A stretch of DNA of 64,000 nucleotides from Sympetrum striolatum (Eukaryota > Arthropoda > Insecta > Odonata > Libellulidae): contig OX388348.1 in assembly GCA_947579665.1 (NCBI GenBank), positions 3,782,001-3,846,000 on the forward strand, read 5' to 3'. The notes beneath the pieces were generated by a model. It was not told where the DNA came from, searched no databases, and was given only the letters and a program-made list of their open reading frames with translations. The translations under genes were made by a program, and so were the position numbers. This document shows positions 10,155-21,570 of this stretch, piece by piece. Each line of letters starts with the position of its first letter. The stretch's first letter is position 1.

Positions 10155-12044
10155 GCGTCTTTATTTAATTGATTATGAAATTCAACATAGAGACGGCTAG
10201 CAACATTCAAAATAAATTTAATAGTCTCTAATTAAATTGGATGGAACGTCATTCTAAAATATTCATTAAGAAATTGAAATACATTGTCCACAGGTTAAGG
10301 TTATTTTACAGGTTATATGTAATTAAGAAAAAAGTGTCGGCGCTAGTACCTAACCTGTGAACAGTATATCTCAATTTATTATTGAATATATTAAGATATA
10401 AATTATTGTCATTAATTAAAATTCAAAATAAGACCCTCGAAGGACTAACGTATCTATATGGGAGATAATACTGCCGTTTTCATGTACAGAGATAAACGGA
10501 AAAGTATTTAAATACAAAAAAGTAATAAGAATAATCTCGATTTTATTTGGACGAATATTAGTCCTGTAAGACCGCTCTCACCAGTAGCCATAATCATCGT
10601 CCTTGGTTGGCAAAACAGCTTTTTCCTGACGTATTTTCCGCGGATGGGTGGAATTAAAAGGCCGACTTTATTTATCCCTCTAATTACTCACAATTTTCAG
10701 GATTGCTCGCAATTTTATGCGTCTGATGCATCGCAGCGGCTTAAAAGTCTCTTGGATAACGTACAGTATTATGTAATTTTGGCTGCCGAAGGTTCCAACC
10801 TTAAATTTTTCATCTTCCGCTCGAATATCCTTCTAGGAGCAAGAAGTTCTCTTTAGCTACCATTCCGTCTTCGTTATCTTGGGACTCTGAGCATCCTTAT
10901 CAGCATTTACTCTCCTGCATTCAGCTCGTCTTTGCACGGTAAGCCGTATCTCATCTCAAGGCAAACCTCTATGCATAGCCGAATCGGAGGCTATTAGTGA
11001 AATTTGGAGGAAATACGTGAAATGGAGGAGACGTGATGAAATTTCCGTTACGTTGGAGTCTTCATTCCCCCTGAAGCGAATCATTCGATTTGGTAATACT
11101 TCACTGGTCGCCTATGCATTTTCATTTGCATCAATGCATTCTGATATACATCCCAGTCAATTTCCAGTAAGTTAAAAGTCATACTTTTAAATTTATATAA
11201 AACATTTGAAATTTTCGATAGTTTTGGATCCCGTGTTAAATTAAGTCCATTGAAGAAGATGATGAAAATTCATTAAGTATAAATGGTGGGTACGGTGACA
11301 GTTACGCAGTTATTAATGATGCATTTAGTTATGAATTGTTCTAAATATTGTAACATTTTAGTGTGTCGAGTGTAAAAAGTCGTGTAAGATCGTGTAATAA
11401 TTTCAATAAGTTCAATCTAGAATATTTTTATCAACGACTGGAAAGTCGAATGAATTAGCCTCGTCTGTACCAGTTGACAATTCTCAACTTATCTTTGTAA
11501 TTTATTATGGTGGATTCTTGTATTTCCATCATTTGAATTTTACGCTTAACTATAATTTTACTTTAAAATCAATAATGGGTTTTATGCATATTCATTTTTT
11601 TAGCTTTAATTTATAGCAAGAAGCATTTTTTCTTTGTTAGCTATGTAAAATATTTGAAATAACTTCAATTTTTAAGTGTATATCTCTATTTTTAACTGTC
11701 AATTCGCTTATTCATTGTGTCCAAAATAATTGTACCGCTTGGAATACATTTACACGACCGACTAATAGTTGATCTATCTCTACTATAACATGTGAAAATA
11801 ATGATACTTTAGCAAAAAACTTTACTGTATACTGAAAATATAAATCATTACATTTTAATGAAGGCATCAAGGTTATAAATTATTGATATAGCTTTTCCAT
11901 TTCTTGCTGGGAAGAAATCTAAGATTTAATTCCAAACCACCATACTAAATTAGACTTCAATGCCAATAATAATCGCTTTGTTAGAATAAAATTCTCTCAG
12001 TAATTATATTTTACTCCAACGCGGCCTATCTTATTATTGACTTT
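10155..12044. other. no gene recognised
   Basis: A+T-rich non-coding DNA with short open frames only. No convincing repeat boundary or coding exon was seen. Confidence 0.45.
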
Positions 12045-12049
12045 TTAAG

Positions 12050-12115
12050 ACAAACAGCCATATCCTAACCGGGATTCGAACTTAGAACATTGGCGTTGAT
12101 AGTACGCCACCGAGA
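12050..12115 (-). repeat. tRNA-like relic, probably SINE head
   Basis: On the minus strand the segment reads ...GGTGGCGTACTATCAACGCC...AGTTCGAATCCCGG. GTTCGAATCCC is an exact polymerase III B-box match, and TGGCGTACTA about 40 nt upstream is a fair A-box. No complete acceptor stem or anticodon arm can be folded, so this is not a working tRNA gene. A tRNA-derived SINE or tRNA pseudogene is the simplest reading. Confidence 0.5.
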
Positions 12116-13398
12116 CTTTCGGTCCTGTGGAAATTATCGGTTCAAATTATTTCGAAATGTTGTAAAAGGATGAAATGGAATAGCGAAGGAACGATTTCAT
12201 AATCATACTCGAAAAGATAACTTTCGAATGATCCCTCAAGATATGAATGTTCAGCGGAAACGCAAACAGTTGCTGTGTATCCATGGAAATAACGATTATC
12301 CCAAATCCCCTCCGGCATTTTTCTGAAAAGTAATTTATGTCGATGCCGATAACATCTGCTGCTCAAATTTGGATGCTTACCGAGCATATTCTGTGAAGAC
12401 GCCGCTTTCGATCTTCGCTTATCTTCAGGCTTCAGAAGCCAAGGAATTCTTATAACATCTTCCATCTTGATGGCTTTGAATATGAAACGTGATTTTTGAC
12501 TGTATTTGAAGCAGGAGATTATTCTGTTTCGTTATGTATTTAATATGTGCGATTTTGAGGCTATCTCTCTCCACAAAGAGGCAGTGGAACTGTGGGACTT
12601 CAATGTGTGATTTTTGTGACTATTTTCATAGTAAAAATAGGGTTGTCATAATCAATAGTAAACTTAAATGTTATTCATAATTAATAGTATTATTTACAAT
12701 TATTTGTAATCAATAGTAAATTCAATTATTATAATTAACACTATTTAAGTTAGGTATTTTATGTTGAAGTTCGTGGGGTTGTTATATATGGTGATACCGA
12801 TTCCTATTTTCGTGATCACAGCTATATATTGGGTAAGGTATTTGAATTCTTTTACTAAGCACGTTTTGGAAAAATTGAAAATGATACGTTTAATAAACAC
12901 ACAAGGAAGTAAAACAATTAAAAACAACAGAAAATATAACTGTTGCTCAAAATTGTTTATATACCTACACAATAAGAAATATAAGAAATCAACAATACCC
13001 AATTATTTGAGAGAGACAATATCGCTCGATGGGTGAAAACACAGCGTTTGAACGTTGTTCGTTTTTAATCTTAATTCTCGACACGTTTCCAACTTCACCC
13101 CAAAGATTATGTTTTCTTTGTTTTACACTCTCAATATATAAGTGCAATTTGCTAGTTTATCTTATCCTCCGCTCAATTTTACATTCTAATAACGTCTCCA
13201 ACGGTAAGTTTTGCCTTCCCCGTTGAATATGATGCTTTTTTCGCGGTCGTTTTTCTTTCTTTCTTTGACTACTTGTTAACCGCAAAGTCTTAACCCTTTG
13301 AAGTCCTCCTGAAAGTGAGGCGAGCATTTAGTTTATCGACTCCTACTTGCAAAAAAAATTTTCTCTGCGGCAGAAGGAGCCTTTTTTTCATTACTTTA
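12116..13398. other. no gene recognised
   Basis: A 107-residue minus-strand frame (12142-12465) shows no family I recognise. At 12650-12745 the phrase ATAATCAATAGTAAA appears twice about 57 bp apart, suggesting a small old duplication. The rest is A+T-rich. Confidence 0.45.
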
Positions 13399-13567
13399 GG
13401 CTCGATTACATTGAGAGAGTTTACTAGCTACTAGCCGACAAATTCATTAACGGCTAGTAAACTCACCCACTAATCTTCTTCACTAGCTGACTACACTGGG
13501 CGAGTTTAATAGCAGCTTTTGAATTTGCCGGCAAGTAGCTTGTAAACGCTCTCAATGTTATCGAGCC
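13399..13567. mobile_element. 169-bp MITE with 47-bp terminal inverted repeats
   Basis: The left arm 13399-13445 (GGCTCGATTACATTGAGAG...) and right arm 13521-13567 (...CTCAATGTTATCGAGCC) are inverse complements with 5 differences in 47 positions. TTTA stands on both sides (13395-13398 and 13568-13571) and is the likely target duplication. A second inverted pair lies inside the first (GCTAGTAAACTCACCC with GGGCGAGTTTAATAGC), so nearly the whole element can fold on itself. No open frame. Superfamily not assigned. Confidence 0.82.
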
Positions 13568-13590
13568 TTTATCTATACAAATCGAGTCTC

Positions 13591-13761
13591 CTCTACTTTT
13601 AGGAAATATAGTAAACATTTTGCCTTGTGCAGTAACTAAACTTAATCTGGAAATTAATTTTTGTAACGGTCACCTTCTCCTTTTTAGGAATGTAATTAAC
13701 ATTTAACCTTGTGCAGCTAACTAAACATAAATGTTGAAATTAGTCATTGTAACTGTCACCC
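13591..13761. repeat. diverged ~85-bp tandem duplication
   Basis: Two adjacent units share the same order of blocks: TTTTAGGAA, CCTTGTGCAG, TAACTAAAC, GAAATTA, TTGTAAC and GTCACC. Corresponding blocks are 84 to 86 bp apart. Unit 1 is about 13591-13675 and unit 2 about 13676-13761. Substitutions and small indels show it is old. It begins shortly after the right end of the neighbouring MITE. Confidence 0.78.
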
Positions 13762-15082
13762 TCTTTAGTCATAATATTTCGTTAATGTCACCAATTATTA
13801 CTGATGAGGTTAAGCAAAGAAATTCGTGACATAAAGTGATGAATAGTTCAGATGATTGAAATTGTATTTGAAATTTTCATTCGTGAATCGTAATCGAATT
13901 CGTTCTTATAAATATTGATATACTGTCGTAATTTGCGAAGACATTTTGAATAGAGAAACTTGAATTACATTAAATTACATAGAAAAGAAATTATTTAATG
14001 TTTTTCTCATATGTTATGATGTGTTTCCTAAATATGTATTCCACCTGGAATGAACATCATTGTACGATACCAAACTCTGCCACCTGGTGTATACCTATCT
14101 GCAGATCTAACCTAATAATAATAATTTCCATTTCTTTTGGTATAATCCCATATACATTCCAAATGTATCATCATTTGCTTCACGCGCGAACTTTTAGTCG
14201 GACTCCATAAGGTGAATAAGTCTTGTCTTCTTTACAAAAAACATAGCACACGTGCTGAAAAGTAAAGTGAATTTGCCTCCAAAGCGATCTTTACTTAAAA
14301 TATAAAATAATTTAATATGCCTTGCGAGAGACGAAAAACGAAGGGAACAGGGTGGAGGCTGATTCTCACTACATTTCATTGGCTGGTCTGCGAATTTCTT
14401 CCGCCAAGTAGGAGAAGAAGGAGCGATCCGCCGCAGAAAAGACAATGCGTCCGCTTTTATTAGGACAAGTCATAACAGCGCAGTTTGTTCTATCACAGCG
14501 AGCGCCATCTGTCGGGGATCGAGCGAATCCAATCGCATTGGCGTCTTCGTCACCGGAACAACAACAGGGGAAATGGACCGCCGACTGCATCTTGCCGGGG
14601 CTTGCGTTAATTAGCGGTGTGAGACGCTGAGGGGAGTGAAGGAGAAGACGGGAAGAAAGGGAGCAGAGGGCTGAAGAGTTCGAACTTTCATTCACTTTTT
14701 GTAAGAAGGAATGAAAAAATAAGGAGAGGCTTGGTCCAGGTTGACTTCTATTTCATCTAAACTTCATTTACATTTCATATTTTATTTTTGAATGTTATAT
14801 TTGGAAATTAAAGTAACTCAAATATATTAGGCTTGATGGGGAAAATTCTTCGCAAATGAAGGTGATAGATGATAATGTATCCGCATAAGAGTGAAGATTT
14901 TGAGTATATACAAGTAAATCTCTATCTAAAAATAAACGATATCCGAATTAATACAATTAAAATTACATCATAAAGTTACAAAGGAGAAACCGAAGCGAAA
15001 AATGTATTAAAAAACTAAACTCGACTGTAAGGATTGCCTCTTGCTTTGCAAATTTATTCCTTTAACAAAGTGGAATGTACGC
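13762..15082. other. no gene recognised; includes a G+C-richer patch
   Basis: The stretch 14390-14660 is richer in G+C and CpG than its surroundings and holds overlapping open frames on both strands (14369-14695 minus, 14445-14630 plus). No domain is recognisable in either. It could be a regulatory or exonic patch or an unclassified repeat. The rest is A+T-rich. Confidence 0.4.
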
Positions 15083-15140
15083 GAAAGTTAAGTGGTTTGA
15101 ATTCCTGCCCGGAAAGTAGAAGACCTGAGTTTGATTCCTC
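15083..15140 (+). repeat. possible tRNA-like relic
   Basis: AGTTAAGTGG resembles a degenerate A-box. GAGTTTGATTCC about 33 nt downstream is one base away from the B-box consensus GGTTCGANTCC region. A short stem (TTC/GAA) can form between them. Without an acceptor stem this is at most a decayed tRNA-derived SINE head. Confidence 0.3.
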
Positions 15141-16370
15141 GTTATGTCGCTATTTCTGACTTATGTTTCTCCCAGGTATTTAAAACGCACATTTCTATGT
15201 TCAAACATATTCCCTTACTCCCAAATTACAAAACTGAAATTGAAATTCAAATTATTACACGTTAGCGCAATAACGATGTTTACCTACAATATACATTAGC
15301 ACATTACAACTCCTTTTGATCTTGAGTAGTAGGACTTGGTTCAAGCTCTAAAACCATCATTTTAAATTCCCCCAATTCAAAGACCCCGGCTGTATACTTT
15401 ACAACGAATATCTAGCTGTCCAGGAAAACAGCAATGGTTGCGAAAAGCAGCCAAAGTTACCACTCTAAATTACATGAGTAGATTTGGAAAATTCCGAATT
15501 CCCATCTGAGTCAAGCTTCGAATTCCAGTCGTCCGATTTTATCTGATTCTCGTTAATTGAGATTTTGATCGATAGAGGTCAGATAGCAGCAGCAAGAGAG
15601 GGACACTAAATGAGGAACTCAAAGAAGAAAGGACGTATTAATTGGACGAGAAAAACGCACGAGCTTTCGGTGAGACAATAGGGAAAGAGAATGTCACGAA
15701 AATAAATTATTATTCCTTCCATTCCGAATTCCGTTTCACTCTTTGCCCACTGTTCCCTCTCCCGAAACATCCTTTTGTTTTTTCAATCGACCTCTATCGC
15801 TCTTCATTCCCCGTCAGAATGAATCCCTTGAGAAGAACGATCAGAAAGAATCGCCGCGAGCAATAGAAAGAAAACACCGACGAATGAGGAAACTGATTAC
15901 GAATTCCGGTCCAGTCTTTGTATCATTAACTTCCCGATTGAATTCTTCGACTCGATTTCATGTTTTCGGTTATTGGACGAAATTTCTCCCTAAGCCAAAA
16001 TACTTCCCTGATGTTGGACTCGGAGCATGAAAATTCCATAAATTCATTCTGGGGTTATTTTTATCTCCTTTAACAACCGCTTATTTTGCCGAATCGAATA
16101 ATTGTACCCACTATGTAATCACCATGTAGAATTCGTCGTATTCTTCAAAAGTTTTCTAATATATTCCTGTTTGGTGACGGTGCGATTCGTCGGGATTTAC
16201 ATATAGAATGACATTTGTAAATATTCCTAACTTTTCCTAAAAATTTTTGAATATTTCTTCTCTTCCTCAAATCCCTTTTTAAATGGAATTAAGAATATCT
16301 GTTGGCTACATCTGTGATTATTTTATTTGGCAAATATTGTTCGTTATATTCTAAACTTAATATCTAAAAT
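15141..16370. other. no gene recognised
   Basis: Short overlapping frames at 15642-16030 on the plus strand have no recognisable features. The rest is A+T-rich and non-coding. Confidence 0.45.
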
Positions 16371-16545
16371 TTTGTGGGTGTTTTCCCGCAACGTGGGTTT
16401 TTTCTTTGTCAACCTTCAATTGCAAAGATTTTTTCCCACACTCTTCTTTTTGTATTATTTTTTTAAATAAGTTAACTATAAATGTAATCGGCATACGAGG
16501 TTAAGTGGAAGAGAGGCCTAACCTCGCCAATAAAGGGTCCAACTA
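16371..16545 (+). repeat. possible LINE 3'-end fragment with terminal hairpin
   Basis: Starts with TTTGTGGGTGTTTTCCCGCA (16371-16390). About 105 bp later comes a perfect 8-bp stem, CGAGGTTA (16496-16503) with TAACCTCG (16519-16526), followed closely by AATAAAGGG (from 16529). The same order of motif, 8-bp stem and AATAAAG occurs at 47777-47992. A stem-loop followed by a polyadenylation signal at a copy's end fits a non-LTR retrotransposon 3' end. No coding remnant is attached, so the identity is inferred. Confidence 0.4.
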
Positions 16546-18764
16546 ACTTAATTTTATTTCATTATGTGAATAGCTTGCTATACCAATTTAAATCTGTAAA
16601 TTCTGTAATTGAATTGTATAATATAATACCTTCGCCATGGTTTTGAGTGTTTTTCCTCATGTCTGGTGTTAAATCACAGGATATTTATTTTTTTCACTTC
16701 ATGCTGACAGTAACCTGGCCTGTTTTCTATTTGTAATCACTGCATATATGTATAAAAAATACAGAAAGTATACATTCTTGCGTATTAAACTGGGTCTTTA
16801 AAATTAGCCCCTTGGAATTATTTGCGAGAATATTAAGAGTACCACCAATTCGAAACGGTTGGATATGACAACTCTCTCTTATTTGGATCATTGCTTATGG
16901 TGTCCACAGAAGCTGCGTACACGTCAATATTCCCTTCAAAACTGAACCGCAGAAATTTCCAAATTCTACGTGTTCGTAAAACAATTTAAATCGGGTATCT
17001 TGGAGTAGCATACTCAGTAGGACGCGGTATTGCCCGTAGGACTTCCAGACTCTGCTCCAATCCAATTCGTTTAATGGCAGCCATTCCGTGCCTGGAGCGC
17101 TACCACTCGGTAAAGGACAGAACTAGCACTGCGGTGCAAAGTTATGCGCAAACTGACAATTACCTGTACGAACTCAGTCGACTGAAATGTCATGTGTGGT
17201 GTTGTTTCCGTTTGCATGGACACTAAGTAGTATAGACGATTTGTAAGAATTTTGTATTTCTGTGGTTGGTAGAGCTTGTCTTCCTAACTTTATGAACTTT
17301 CCGATTACAAGTACAGTTTCTGTGTTTCAATAAACTGTCACATAGAAATGTTTACTTATCGTTATTAAAAATTTCGTGTATAAGTGGTTCCTCGGTATGT
17401 TCATGGCCCCCAATCAAGTTCTCTCTGTTATAAAAGTCTTTACTGCATCTGAATCCATCATTGGCTTTTAAGTATAAAATAATCTTTCAGCAGATTGTGA
17501 ACTCTCCACCGGTCCTGAAAACGCATAGAAAACAATTTGCATCCCTTCCAATTTGGAAGCCGAGTTACTCTTCCATTTTTAAATTCAAAGAATGGAAAAA
17601 CACGATTTCTTCGGGTGTATCATTTTCGGTCGTTCTTGAAAATTGCAAGAAACGTGAATTTGAAGGTAGAAGCGCAATACGTGATTATTTCTTTCCCTTT
17701 CCCTTAAAGAGACGAAATTCGAGCATGCTTCTTTTGTACCCCCACAGGCTAACTAGGTCTTTTGTGTGAAAAATTGTTATTCAGGGATTGCGATTCCCTG
17801 CCTAGAAACCGCCTCTGTGGAAACCAGTTTCATTCGGCGACTTTATCTAAATTTCCATGGAGACGGCTGCTTCTGAATACCTTCGTGACCCACTCATCAG
17901 AGAGCCTTTTGCCCTTCGTTGCTCATCAGCCAATTGCTTGGAAATTCAAGAGCGAGTCTTTCCTTTAAAGTATCAAAGCGAACGCGAATTTCGGGCAATT
18001 TTTTCAGGTTTCCCGTTGATGAGAAGGTTCGTGCTCTTCGTAAAAATGGGTGAAATCGTTCAGCAGGTTTATTTAGGTGGTAAGAATGCTATGAGTTTGT
18101 ATATGAATGAGTTGATGCTTAGTCGACCTTGTCTGAACTTATTTAAGAGGATAATCATTCTCGATTATGTACTACTCAGAAATAATGGCTATTTTACACA
18201 TCATAGACATTATGTTTATGATTAAATTTGTAAAATAAGTTCATGATCACATTAATATATGATAGTATTGCTTAATTATCAAAACTTTTCGTTGCATTAT
18301 AATATGGACATTTTTTTCTTGAACTTAAGCAATATTTATTTGGCGAGGGAAGTATTTCGTATGTAATGTCTGTAATTATGTATAATGGTATTATTATTAC
18401 ATTAAATCACGTGGCAGAGACAATGACGATCACGAAAGTTATCTACAAGTAATGGATAGACATACGAAAACAAAATGAAGCAAGTAATAAAAAAATATGT
18501 GGTAGTATTCACATCGAATATTAATATAAATATATATTTTCAATGTTTGAAACTCTTTTAATACCGCATCTATAGAATAAGATGGTATTCTTATTTCATG
18601 AACCAATCATTAATTTAATTCTACTTCATTTACCTATGAGGGATGTGTAGAAGAACAATTACGAAGGATCCATTATGACATTGAAATTCGATGCAATGTG
18701 TTCGTATAAAATCCCATTTGCTTTCTTTTATATGACACTCATTTAAAAACTTGAAAAGAAATCA
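16546..18764. other. no gene recognised
   Basis: Open frames of 102 to 122 residues on the plus strand (17461-17769, 17857-18225) overlap in different frames and have no recognisable domain. The stretch around 16990-17160 is richer in G+C. No splice-site pair or repeat boundary stood out. Confidence 0.4.
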
Positions 18765-18807
18765 ATTATAAATTTCGTTCCAAAGTAATTGGAACGAAAT
18801 TTATAAT
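18765..18807. repeat. perfect 19-bp hairpin
   Basis: ATTATAAATTTCGTTCCAA (18765-18783) and its exact inverse complement (18789-18807) are separated by the 5-nt loop AGTAA. No coding context. Probably a foldback remnant or a template-switch product. Confidence 0.88.
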
Positions 18808-19132
18808 CAAATCCGGCTGTCCCGTTCAAATTTATATAAGAGTGCCTTTATGAAAATAGCTCTCTGATATCAGGACAATTTTAATGTAGTGAGAATTATT
18901 TAAATCCATTCAAACTGAAATGAAATGGGAAAGGTTTCTTCATACTTTCTACATTCCAGAATAAGCTTTCATGAATTAAGCCTTAGATTTTACTTCGCTA
19001 ATAATTGCTTGGACAGTAAATTCGACAAATGCTTCATGAATCACTCAACAACAAATCAGCTCTATCTAACTTCGCGTCGAGTCCCGCTAGCCTGATCTCC
19101 GGTGGAAAAAAGTCTGCCTTAGTCAGAAATCT

Positions 19133-19368
19133 GCTTGTAAATTCGCCACTTTCTCAATTAACAATTATTTGTCAAATTTCTCCTACTAATCTACTTATGC
19201 CTCCGTTACTGTGATTTTATCGGAATTTATTTAATTATTTTAATTAGCTGGTGCCCCTGATTTCTCTGCCTAAGCATCTACTCGAGTCTATTATTTTTCC
19301 TATTTTTTGTGTTAAAATTAGGTGCCTCGAATTATATTCAGGTCGACTTATACTCGAGTTATTGCAGG
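19133..19368 (+). repeat. diverged direct repeat, copy A (236 bp)
   Basis: Matches 19959-20197 in the same orientation. Shared blocks in order: GCTTGTAAATT, CTCAATTAA, TTTCTCCT, CTAC..TGCCTC, ATTACTGT/GTTACTGT, GAGTC, TTTTCC, TTAAATTAGG/ATTAAGTTG and TTATACT. The two copies are almost equal in length and clearly old. Either two insertions of one repeat family or a local duplication. Confidence 0.7.
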
Positions 19369-19958
19369 TGAGAAATCAATTCCTCGTTCTCACATCAGTT
19401 CTCACATTCTTCCAATGAAGCAGATGAGCTTTTGTTTTTCGCCATAAAGTTCAGCGAGAAACCTGCAAAGGGTCGGCGTAACTGCCTGTAGCTGTAAGAT
19501 AGCGAGCTAAGAGGATTAAGGCACGGCTGGAAACTCTCGCTGACCTCAATAATGGAGCAGAATTATTCCATCCTTTGGTCGCGACCTTTACGGTTCATCC
19601 CGATATCCCAGCAAAGCGACTCAATTTGCGGGAAAATTGACTCGTTTTCCGCCAAACAGACTCTCTGCCGAGGGAATAACAAGTTTCCTTTCTTTTCCGT
19701 GGAAGCGGAAATCACGTGCACTCGTGTGTCTAGCGATTTCATTGATTGATCCGAAATGATGGATTTTTATTCCGTTTGCTGAGGCGGAACTGAATTAGGG
19801 AGTCCTTGGCATTGAGTTAGGTTTGCTTATTATGTTTCCTGACAACAGAAAGTCCGCCCTTACGAAGTTTAGTTCCAGAATGTTTATCTTAGTTTTACAT
19901 AAAATTTTGTCTAATTATTTACCCAAGATACTTTATGTACTCGGGAATGCGGGAATCG
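19369..19958. other. spacer between the two direct repeats
   Basis: About 590 bp with no gene. A 65-residue frame at 19552-19749 has no recognisable content. If the flanking copies were LTRs, one would expect a primer-binding site after copy A, and none is visible. Confidence 0.45.
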
Positions 19959-20197
19959 GCTTGTAAATTACTCATTAGCTCAATTAATAAATCTCTCTCG
20001 ATTTTCTCCTCCCACCCTACTCGTGCCTCAATTACTGTAATTTAATTTTTACCCATTTTTATTTTGAAATTTACTAGTAGCTGCTACATTCCCACACCCT
20101 AAGCTTATAATTGAGTCAATTAGTTTTCCCAGTTTTGGTGATAATATTAAGTTGTCTCGTCTTACATTCGGGTCGGCTTATACTGTGGTATATGCGG
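19959..20197 (+). repeat. diverged direct repeat, copy B (239 bp)
   Basis: Second copy of the repeat at 19133-19368 in the same orientation, about 826 bp away start to start. It is followed 43 bp later by a foldback (20241-20306). Confidence 0.7.
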
Positions 20198-20240
20198 TAA
20201 TGAAATAGCTTATCATATATGTAACAAAACTATATTTCCA

Positions 20241-20306
20241 AAGGAAAAACGGACTTGAAAAAAGTCTGACAGGGCCAGGAAGACTTTTTCAAGTCCGTTT
20301 TTCCTT
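20241..20306. repeat. near-perfect 26-bp foldback
   Basis: AAGGAAAAACGGACTTG plus the following A-run and AGTCT (to 20267) is the inverse complement of 20281-20306 except for one extra A in the left arm. The 13-nt loop is GACAGGGCCAGGA. There is no flanking duplication that I can identify. Confidence 0.85.
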
Positions 20307-21144
20307 GGGAGTTTTCCTAGGTGCACGTCCTTATGTGCAAAGTCACCTCAACCCTTTCCTTAAAGCTATATTTGTTCTTGTATACACAATTATACTTAAT
20401 CAAACAAGAAATATTATTGTAGTACAGAATGTTTGTAACTGTCTGTGTCTGCAAAGTGGTTATCTATTATGTATCGTGTGGTGAAATACAAATTTTCAAA
20501 TTTGTTCCTGTTTTAAGTAAAACCCTAAGATAAGTCTTAGTCTTTCATTGTTATAGCAGTTTTAATAGTTTTTAAAAATCACCTACTATTTTCAATCTAC
20601 AGTATCAAAATTATTTATGTATTTAATTACAATTTTGCCGCAGTTAGACAGCAGTCTGGTGACAGCTAATTCTATTCTTAGCTATTAAGTTTCTCATGAC
20701 GTGATGTCCTATATGCCTTCGCTACCAAATGATCTATGTGTTGTTCCCAATTCAAGTTTCTGCTAAATGTTAGTATTTACAATGATCAGATGTTGGTATA
20801 ATTTCTCCATTTAGATGATGTCTATGGGATGAAATCGTTTTCTTGTTTGTAAATGTGATGAGCATACTTTTGCTCACGTTAATACTCATTTTGTGTTTTT
20901 TAATCGATCACAGTTTTTTGATTGAAAACTCTTGGTCTGAAAGTAATTGGATTGAAACTTGGATATATATGTAAGATCAAAAAGAAACCCGATGAAGATT
21001 AGCCTTCTTCTATATCATTGATAGATGAATCTACTACGCACAACTTTTAACAAATTTTCCATCCACGAAAAATAACATAACAAAAAGTTTTACAAAAGTT
21101 TCACAAAAAGATTTTACAAAAATGTTTAATTTATTTTAGTCAAA
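20307..21144. other. no gene recognised
   Basis: A+T-rich non-coding DNA preceding the candidate ratchet splice site at 21145-21176. No open frame of note. Confidence 0.5.
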
Positions 21145-21176
21145 TACTAACATAATTTTCTTATTTTCAGGTAAGT
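21145..21176 (+). promoter_or_regulatory. candidate recursive splice (ratchet) site
   Basis: In order: TACTAAC (21145-21151), a perfect match to the strongest branch-point sequence; a pyrimidine-rich tract; TTATTTTCAG ending at 21170; and GTAAGT at 21171-21176. A 3' splice site joined directly to a 5' splice site, with the branch adenosine 20 nt upstream, is the arrangement by which very long insect introns are removed stepwise. The site would act on a plus-strand pre-mRNA. The composite match is far better than an isolated AG or GT, but use in vivo is inferred. Confidence 0.5.
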
Positions 21177-21398
21177 TGCTCCAATCCTTGCGAAACTGCT
21201 GATTCTCCTCAGCGATTGGCATTCTCTGAGGCGAAGGTGATAAACATCATGTATCAGGAATGGTTTATAAATTCGTATTTTTGTATTGGCGTTTTCATGG
21301 TATTTTAATGAATGTGTAGTCTAAAGGAAGGCTGCTTAAGGAAGTGTAGTAGATAAATCAAGAAATGATAAAATTATCAAAGAATAATTTACGAGCGA

Positions 21399-21570
21399 TT
21401 TTTAAGACAGGAATATCGTATGCTTCTTTTGTTCTCTATACATAATGAATATACTATTTATCTCTCCAAAATTGATTATATCCCTTTTTAAGACAGGAAT
21501 ATCGTATGCTTCTTTTGTTCTCTATACATAATGAATATACTATTTATCTCTCCAAAATTGATTATATCCC
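21399..21570. repeat. perfect 2 x 86-bp tandem duplication
   Basis: Unit 1 (21399-21484) and unit 2 (21485-21570) are identical over all 86 bp, each starting TTTTTAAGACAGG and ending TTATATCCC. Identity in otherwise diverged A+T-rich DNA implies a recent event, or possibly an assembly artefact. Confidence 0.93.

Noticed and set aside
19361..19373. TTGCAG|GTGAGAAA as a ratchet or splice site
   Set aside because: Poor pyrimidine tract and no branch point; it lies within a repeat whose second copy lacks the motif.
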